Positions 35,304 to 40,181 of a stretch of 40,181 nt of DNA are shown here, in pieces (position 1 is the first letter of the stretch; each line of letters begins with the position of its first letter). The stretch is from Paludibacteraceae bacterium (lineage in GTDB: Bacteria > Bacteroidota > Bacteroidia > Bacteroidales > Paludibacteraceae), in assembly GCA_905234025.1 (NCBI GenBank), contig CAJOFT010000004.1, positions 1 to 40,181 of the forward strand. The letters run 5' to 3'. A program made the translations under genes and the position numbers. The notes under the pieces are model-generated. The model did no database searches, was not told the DNA's origin, and saw only the letters and a program-made list of their open reading frames with translations.

Positions 35304-36166
35304 ATGCCTGTTGCGGCAAGCACTATACTCAGCCACCCTAACCAAGCCGTTTCACCCGTCCCGAACGCATCCACCGTTTCGGGATTGATTCCCTTGCTAT
35401 AAACAATCCAGTATGCCACCACTGTCATGCAGTTGTTCGTGAAGTGCATCACAATCGGCCCCCACAGACTACCTGTCCACAACAGTGCGTAGCCAAACAA
35501 TGCGCCAAGCAGCATACGCGGCACAAAACCGTAGAACTGCATATGTATTGCCGAAAACAATATTGCCGTCACCCACACGGCTACATGTGCCCGCTTCCCG
35601 CTAAACGTTAACTGTTCAACGTTAAACAATCCCATCACCACTCCCCGGAACGTCAGTTCCTCTGCCATTGCCGGCAGCAAAGCCATCAGCCCGATATTGA
35701 TAACCAATGTCGCAACACCCGTTCCTGCTAAAAACCGTTCCGTAAGTGCCATAGCAGCCTCTTCCTGTGCTTTCATCCATGCCTCAACGCCTGCCATGCA
35801 CTCCGGCAGTTCCATCCGGCTGTTCCAGTCCGCTAAAAGGTTTATTCCCGGCAGCGCTACGATCATCAGCATGATTGCGCAAATGAATAGTTCGATATTT
35901 CGAGATTTCGACACTTCGGAATTTCCCTTCAAACGCAGCCACTCCATCGGCGCGGCGCTCCACAGCCATGCACATATAAACGGCGGAAGAAGGAATGTCC
36001 CGATGGTCTGCACGAACTGGAACCATTTCAGTGCCCCTGTTGATGCATGGTCACACGGCACAGCCATCCATGCCCCCATAGCAACAATGGTCAGGAGTGC
36101 CATCACGCCCAACCACTGCATTACTTTCGTCCACCACGGACTATGTGCATATTGTCCTTTTTTCAT
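35237..36166 (-). CDS. CPBP family intramembrane metalloprotease
   Basis: A 309-residue membrane protein. The start chosen is ATG 36166 (MKKGQYAHS); a TTG one codon earlier is less likely. It has about seven or eight hydrophobic helices and the CPBP/Abi motifs AMAEELTFRGVVMGLF (glutamates and Arg), AILFSAIHMQFYGFVPRMLLG and VMHFTNNCMTV. These motifs hold metal within the membrane in prenyl-protease-like enzymes; the family also includes bacteriocin-immunity proteins. It follows the alpha-amylase by 6 bases, so it is co-transcribed with secreted proteins and might process them (inference). A loop near residue 87 is coded by an 8-base tandem repeat. Confidence 0.9.
   Translation of the reverse strand: MKKGQYAHSPWWTKVMQWLGVMALLTIVAMGAWMAVPCDHASTGALKWFQFVQTIGTFLLPPFICAWLWSAAPMEWLRLKGNSEVSKSRNIELFICAIMLMIVALPGINLLADWNSRMELPECMAGVEAWMKAQEEAAMALTERFLAGTGVATLVINIGLMALLPAMAEELTFRGVVMGLFNVEQLTFSGKRAHVAVWVTAILFSAIHMQFYGFVPRMLLGALFGYALLWTGSLWGPIVMHFTNNCMTVVAYWIVYSKGINPETVDAFGTGETAWLGWLSIVLAATGIYFFWRRSRQISSASSRISEGS
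35604..35631. repeat. 14-base tandem duplication inside the CPBP gene
   Basis: AACGTTAACTGTTC is followed by AACGTTAAACAATC; AACGTTAA is exact in both. It codes for the LFNVEQLTFSG loop just after the catalytic EELTFRG helix. Confidence 0.7.
35891..35922. repeat. Four 8-base tandem repeats inside the CPBP gene
   Basis: TTCGATAT, TTCGAGAT, TTCGACAC and TTCGGAAT run in tandem, in a loop coding region (GNSEVSKSRNIE) between two membrane helices. The period of 8 is out of frame with codons. Confidence 0.85.
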
Positions 36167-36172
36167 CAATTA

Positions 36173-38491
36173 TCACTGAACTCTTATTCCCTGAAGATTA
36201 TAAACCGCCTCCCCGCGCCGGATGTACAGAACACCATTGCGCATGAACTTTGTGACTGTGGCACTCTGCCCGACATTCTCAATGGTAGTGGGAACTTCCG
36301 GAGTGGTCGTATACCAGACTCCGGCATGCTCGCGGTTTGCCCATGCCAATTGCCAGGGATTACCGTCCGGTGAATTTACGCTCGGAGCAGTTGTCGGGTC
36401 GCAGTCATAACCTAACTTGAGGAACAGATAACCTTTTGTGCCTTTAATCAGCGCTTCATAGTAATTGTCGCCCATACTGCCGCTTCCTGCCCAGTCGTTC
36501 TCAACCTCCGACATGCTGTGTACACCTGCTTGCTTACGTGCCTCGATGAAAGCTTTGCACTCGGCTTTGTAGTTGTTCCAATAGGGATACGCTACACACG
36601 GAACTCCCGGCATTGAGAGCAGATATGCCAACGCCATGCGTGCCTGACGGTCATCTATTTTGTTCGGCTCGCCGGACATACTGCTGCTTTCGTGGAAACT
36701 GTCATGGTTATCTATGAACGATACTGCAAATCTCTTGTTGCTCCCGAACAACAACGTGTATTGGTTTCCTTTCAGGTTCTTGAGCGCATAAGGACGAATT
36801 GCCTCGTTGTATATCGTAAACTTACCCGGGAAATCAAATATATACGTGCTGTATTTTGTATCTTTGAGGAAGCCCAACTGTTTGTCTATATCACCCTCAA
36901 ACACCTCCGCCACCGAGAAATACGGTGCTGCTGTCCGGTTGTAGTCATAGAGGTGCGAGCCGTGGAAGCCCTTCATGAAGTCCCACCGGAAACCGTCATA
37001 TTGCATGCTGTCGCGCATCCATGTCAAATAGGCACGACTCATCTCGCGTACTTCTTTCTTGTTATGCGCAAGGTCGCGGGAATACGTGGAATTATACTCG
37101 CTGTACGCCCAATTTTGTTGGTCGCTTTTATACGAATAAGCAGACTCGTCAGCTACAAGCGAAGCGCTTGCGCCGTGCGCCCCGCAGTCGCCCGTGACGG
37201 TTTTGTCTATACGACCGGCTTGCTTGTCGGTGGCGTACATCTCATCTTCTGCCGTTATCCAGCTCCAGTCCGGCGTGAACGTGCCATAAGGTCCGAAGTC
37301 GTTCGCTGTCCATGAACACCAGTTCTTGTCTGATCCGGTATATTCATCCACGTGTCCGGCACTGGTGTGGTTCAGTACAATATCCGCAATCACTTTTGCA
37401 CCACCGGCGTGCAGTTGGTCAATGAGTGTACGCAGTTCGGCGGAAGTGCCCCACGGAGAATGTCCGTGGTGACCTTCCTGGTCAATTGCTACACCCTGAT
37501 TACTATAGTTCATGGGCAGATAACCTGTGTAGTCAGCGGTCTCATGCGACGGCGCCAACCAGACCAGACTGAAATATTTTGCGAGATCGCCCGCTTCCGC
37601 AATCAAGTCGCTCCAGTTCACGTTTCCGAACTCCGTATATGGCGTACTGCTTGTACCTTGATGTGCCCAGTAGAACGCTTGCAGCATCACATCAGGATTG
37701 TTTTCCGGCACAGCCGTCTCGTACAAGGTTGCTTGTTTCGGGTTGTCGGGATAGGTGACTGACACAATCTTGCTTTCCGTATTGAACGCAAACTCGTAAT
37801 TGCCGGCTATATTTGTAGCCAGACGACCGTTGCTTGCCATGCTTGCAGAGAACAGCCAATTGTTATGGTGCGCCTGTGTCATAATACCCGCGTTGCCATA
37901 CCAGTCACCAGCTTTGTTCATTTTGAACTCGTATTCTTTCCCCGCGTCTAACAACAGCGTAGCATACAACGTATTCGCTTCGCCGCCTTCTTTGGTGGTA
38001 AGTTCGGTAACAGCTTTCCAGTTGTTGAACGTTCCTTTGAGATACCACTTCGTAGCATCCTGTTCGGGGTCGGAACCGCCTCCGCCTTCACCACCGCCTT
38101 CTCCACCTCCGCCGCTTCCGGCATCATATTTTGACCATTTTCCGTCATTGGCACCCCAACCGGTGATGGTGTACAAATCGTTTCCGGCAGAAATCGTAAG
38201 GTCGCCTGTTTGGTTCCATTTATTGTCCCAGTTGAAAGTGGTTGTACCATTTTTCATGCGCACATAAATGATACTGGTATGCGCATCGTTTATCTCGGCC
38301 TTATAAACATTGGAAGACACCTCTGTCATCATCGCATCAATAAGAGTGACACCGCCTCCCCACGCATGGATTCCGAAGGTGGCTCCGTCTGCCGCCCACA
38401 GACTATTTCCGCCCGTGTTCAGATAAATCGTTTTGGCACTAACTGCCGCGGTGCATATCATTGCCGCCGCCAAAATGAATAGTTTCCTCAT
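36173..38491 (-). CDS. Secreted GH13 alpha-amylase with two N-terminal modules and a C-terminal tail
   Basis: A 772-residue protein from ATG 38491 (MRKLFILAAAMICTAAVSA signal); an ATG 8 codons earlier lies in the end of the previous gene. Residues about 18-120 are a module shared with the mosaic protein at 13849 (TIYLNTGG, ANDLYTIT-like, KWSKYD). A Gly/Glu-rich linker follows, then about 145-250 a SusE/CBM-like domain (KWYLKGTFNNWKAV). The GH13 barrel has DIVLNHT (near 370), GFRWDF with the nucleophile Asp (near 500), VAEVF with the acid/base Glu (near 527) and FIDNHD (near 594). It cuts alpha-1,4 bonds in starch outside the cell. The tail NGVLYIRRGEAVYNLQG may direct secretion. Confidence 0.94.
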   Translation of the reverse strand: MRKLFILAAAMICTAAVSAKTIYLNTGGNSLWAADGATFGIHAWGGGVTLIDAMMTEVSSNVYKAEINDAHTSIIYVRMKNGTTTFNWDNKWNQTGDLTISAGNDLYTITGWGANDGKWSKYDAGSGGGGEGGGEGGGGSDPEQDATKWYLKGTFNNWKAVTELTTKEGGEANTLYATLLLDAGKEYEFKMNKAGDWYGNAGIMTQAHHNNWLFSASMASNGRLATNIAGNYEFAFNTESKIVSVTYPDNPKQATLYETAVPENNPDVMLQAFYWAHQGTSSTPYTEFGNVNWSDLIAEAGDLAKYFSLVWLAPSHETADYTGYLPMNYSNQGVAIDQEGHHGHSPWGTSAELRTLIDQLHAGGAKVIADIVLNHTSAGHVDEYTGSDKNWCSWTANDFGPYGTFTPDWSWITAEDEMYATDKQAGRIDKTVTGDCGAHGASASLVADESAYSYKSDQQNWAYSEYNSTYSRDLAHNKKEVREMSRAYLTWMRDSMQYDGFRWDFMKGFHGSHLYDYNRTAAPYFSVAEVFEGDIDKQLGFLKDTKYSTYIFDFPGKFTIYNEAIRPYALKNLKGNQYTLLFGSNKRFAVSFIDNHDSFHESSSMSGEPNKIDDRQARMALAYLLSMPGVPCVAYPYWNNYKAECKAFIEARKQAGVHSMSEVENDWAGSGSMGDNYYEALIKGTKGYLFLKLGYDCDPTTAPSVNSPDGNPWQLAWANREHAGVWYTTTPEVPTTIENVGQSATVTKFMRNGVLYIRRGEAVYNLQGIRVQ

Positions 38492-38502
38492 AATGCTATA
38501 GT

Positions 38503-40181
38503 TCAATAACTCCATGACTCGATTTTTCCTGTCAGGTCATATACCGCGCCGTCCCGCACGATGTACAGATTTCCTTCTTTCAACACTTTCTTTGCTCTCC
38601 CCCCTGTCTCTTGTATGCCGTCAGTTTCAAGCCCTGTCGCCGTGCCGTTCAGTTTCGCTTTCATGGCATCTATCTGTGCTTCGGTAAGCCATCCGCCGTC
38701 CACAAAATGTTTCCGCACGGCGGCATTGAATGTTCCGTCCGTAGCAGGATCCACGCCGCACATATGTTTCAGGCAGTAACGGATACAATTGCGGTGACGG
38801 TACTCGTTCACCCGCAGATTGCTTGTGGCTTCATAATCTGTGGCTATCTGCTCCCACGTTGCCCCGCATAGTGCCGCTATCGTGGCACAGAACGCTCCCG
38901 TACGGTCAGAACCTAATGCACAGTGAATCTGGAACGGAGCGGGGTGTGCATCGTCTATAATGAACGTCACCACTTCCTGTATCCATTGCGCAAAGCGTTC
39001 GCCGTTGCTTTCATAGAGAGCGGTGCTGTAGGAAGGAGTATGCCCGTTCGCCGTTCCCACATACAGCACACGGTTATTGGTAATAATCGTCTTATAGTAA
39101 TCGGGAATAGTGATGGTATAGTTTTTCCCATTGCAGGAATAGGTCTGTCCCGCTTTACCGGTCGCGTTGCCAGAGAGGGCGATATCACATTGTATGCCTG
39201 TTGCCGTTGCCAACTGTGCAATCCAGTACAACCGTCTTTCCTCTGTTTCGTACTGCGCGCGGGAAGGGTCAAACGGATGGTAACTGCGGTAGAGTTGCGT
39301 CGTAGCGGGCACTTGCCGCCAGTTGGCTATACGTGCCTGCTCGGACGGCTTTGTCAGGTCAAAGTCTGTCAGTTTATCGACTTTCTGCGCCTGTACACTC
39401 CGGCTGTGTATCTCATCCAAATCATCTCCAGGCAGGGCAACAACCATATTCACACCGTTATTGTCAAACAGCAGGCGGGTATCCATACCCGACCACGTTG
39501 AATGTGCACGGTCGGTATAACCGTCATTCTCCGAATAGTTCTCACCATATTTATATATATTGAACAGGAACTCCGGCTGTCCGCTGTTGCCAATCCGCTC
39601 AATGGCGGACAGCGGCATAGTACGGTAGAAGCAACCGTCATCCGAAAAGCCGTTCAGCCGGTACGCCTCATCCGTCTGATCCCACGCGGTCACGGAGCCA
39701 TATACATAGACCCGCGACACGGCAGAGCGCGAAGTATTGAACCGTCCCTCCGAAGTGGAGAATATAAACGTTATGGTCTGTTTCTCAGTATCAATTTTGT
39801 AGCAGGCGTTCTTTTCCTCCGAAGTGAACGACACGCCTTTATAGCCTTCTCCCAAATATTTAAGGGACAACGTGTTGTCATTCGCGGTGAACTGATAGCC
39901 TTGTCCGGCACTCGCCTTCAGTCCCGCCGTATAAACGGCATAGTGGTTGGCATTGCTCAGATTGGAAGAACCCCAACTTCCCTTTTTCCAGACTTTTCCG
40001 CCGGTTATAACCGCCATATATTCAGCATCGCCCCAACCCGAAGAAGGCAGCGCAGTAAACCACTTGCTGACAACGCCGTCCGTAGTCGTAGCATCTGATG
40101 CAGGACACATCTCATAGACCGACGAATAATCCGACTTGCCGATAATGAGCATGAAACTATTGTCTTTCCATTGGGTTACGG
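38503..40181 (-). CDS. Exported tyrosine-phosphatase-like protein, partial (start outside the window)
   Basis: The frame stays open to the right edge at 40181; the ATG at 40152 is internal. Of about 559 visible residues, the first 250 form beta-rich modules (KVWKKGSWGSSNLSN, VYVYGSVTAWDQTDEAYRLNGF, the latter like a starch-binding E-set). Residues about 260-480 are a phosphatase domain of the Tyr/dual-specificity type with FQIHCALGSDRTGAFCA, the CX5R loop (Cys, Arg) and GATWEQIATDYEATS typical of Y_phosphatase3. The tail is EGNLYIVRDGAVYDLTG. It likely removes phosphate from an outside substrate. The alpha-amylase gene starts 11 bases after its stop. Confidence 0.85.
   Translation of the reverse strand, partial: VTQWKDNSFMLIIGKSDYSSVYEMCPASDATTTDGVVSKWFTALPSSGWGDAEYMAVITGGKVWKKGSWGSSNLSNANHYAVYTAGLKASAGQGYQFTANDNTLSLKYLGEGYKGVSFTSEEKNACYKIDTEKQTITFIFSTSEGRFNTSRSAVSRVYVYGSVTAWDQTDEAYRLNGFSDDGCFYRTMPLSAIERIGNSGQPEFLFNIYKYGENYSENDGYTDRAHSTWSGMDTRLLFDNNGVNMVVALPGDDLDEIHSRSVQAQKVDKLTDFDLTKPSEQARIANWRQVPATTQLYRSYHPFDPSRAQYETEERRLYWIAQLATATGIQCDIALSGNATGKAGQTYSCNGKNYTITIPDYYKTIITNNRVLYVGTANGHTPSYSTALYESNGERFAQWIQEVVTFIIDDAHPAPFQIHCALGSDRTGAFCATIAALCGATWEQIATDYEATSNLRVNEYRHRNCIRYCLKHMCGVDPATDGTFNAAVRKHFVDGGWLTEAQIDAMKAKLNGTATGLETDGIQETGGRAKKVLKEGNLYIVRDGAVYDLTGKIESWSY

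Overview
The window looks like a chromosomal piece of a Bacteroidales bacterium (phylum Bacteroidota). The main evidence is the repeated promoter form TTTG, 19-20 bases, TAnnTTTG, seen on both strands. Gene content agrees: gldD, a DUF4491 protein, many exported proteins ending their signal peptide in ...AQ/SAQ, carboxypeptidase-regulatory-like and FISUMP-type domains, a fused CBM20-GH77 4-alpha-glucanotransferase and a PgpH-type HD protein. No mobile element, rRNA, tRNA or CRISPR array was found.

Layout. Positions 1-123 are the end of a bile-acid:sodium-symporter-type transporter. 207-3931 holds a DNA-binding protein with a decayed kinase-like tail, a TonB-dependent receptor, a lipoprotein and a small membrane protein. 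An AraC regulator (4080-4961, minus) faces a GH53-like secreted glycoside hydrolase (5120-6804) that carries a frameshift, followed by a beta-barrel protein. A new promoter at 7405-7436 opens a compact run of exported proteins (7469-16839): barrel protein, FN3-like lipoprotein, WD40 protein, TPR-caspase protein and a mosaic surface protein. This is the best candidate for an undescribed system.

17021-19219 is a small accessory islet: an HKD (PLD) nuclease-like protein and an unknown protein on the minus strand, divergent from a 30-residue peptide and a PD-(D/E)XK nuclease-family protein. A 382-base intergenic stretch crowded with symmetric and tandem elements follows, then recA, an FAD dehydrogenase and tcdA.

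22831-32598 is mostly core metabolism and RNA processing: malQ, and a minus-strand operon gldD-tadA-HD protein-dus; then cca on the plus strand and an acyl-CoA ligase on the minus strand. 32802-35303 carries a type IIA topoisomerase subunit B (parE-like) and a small conserved membrane-anchored protein. The right end (35237-40181, minus) is a secreted tyrosine-phosphatase-like protein (cut by the window edge), a secreted alpha-amylase and a CPBP membrane protease.

Three exported proteins (16839, 36173 and 38503 ends) share a C-terminal tail of the form NG-x-(I/L)-YI-x-R-x-G-x-x-Y, which may be a sorting signal; gldD fits a gliding/type IX secretion background. The mosaic protein and the alpha-amylase also share an N-terminal module. 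Short tandem repeats (periods 7, 8, 10-11, 14, 15) recur in linkers and gaps. These comparisons were made by eye, with no database search.
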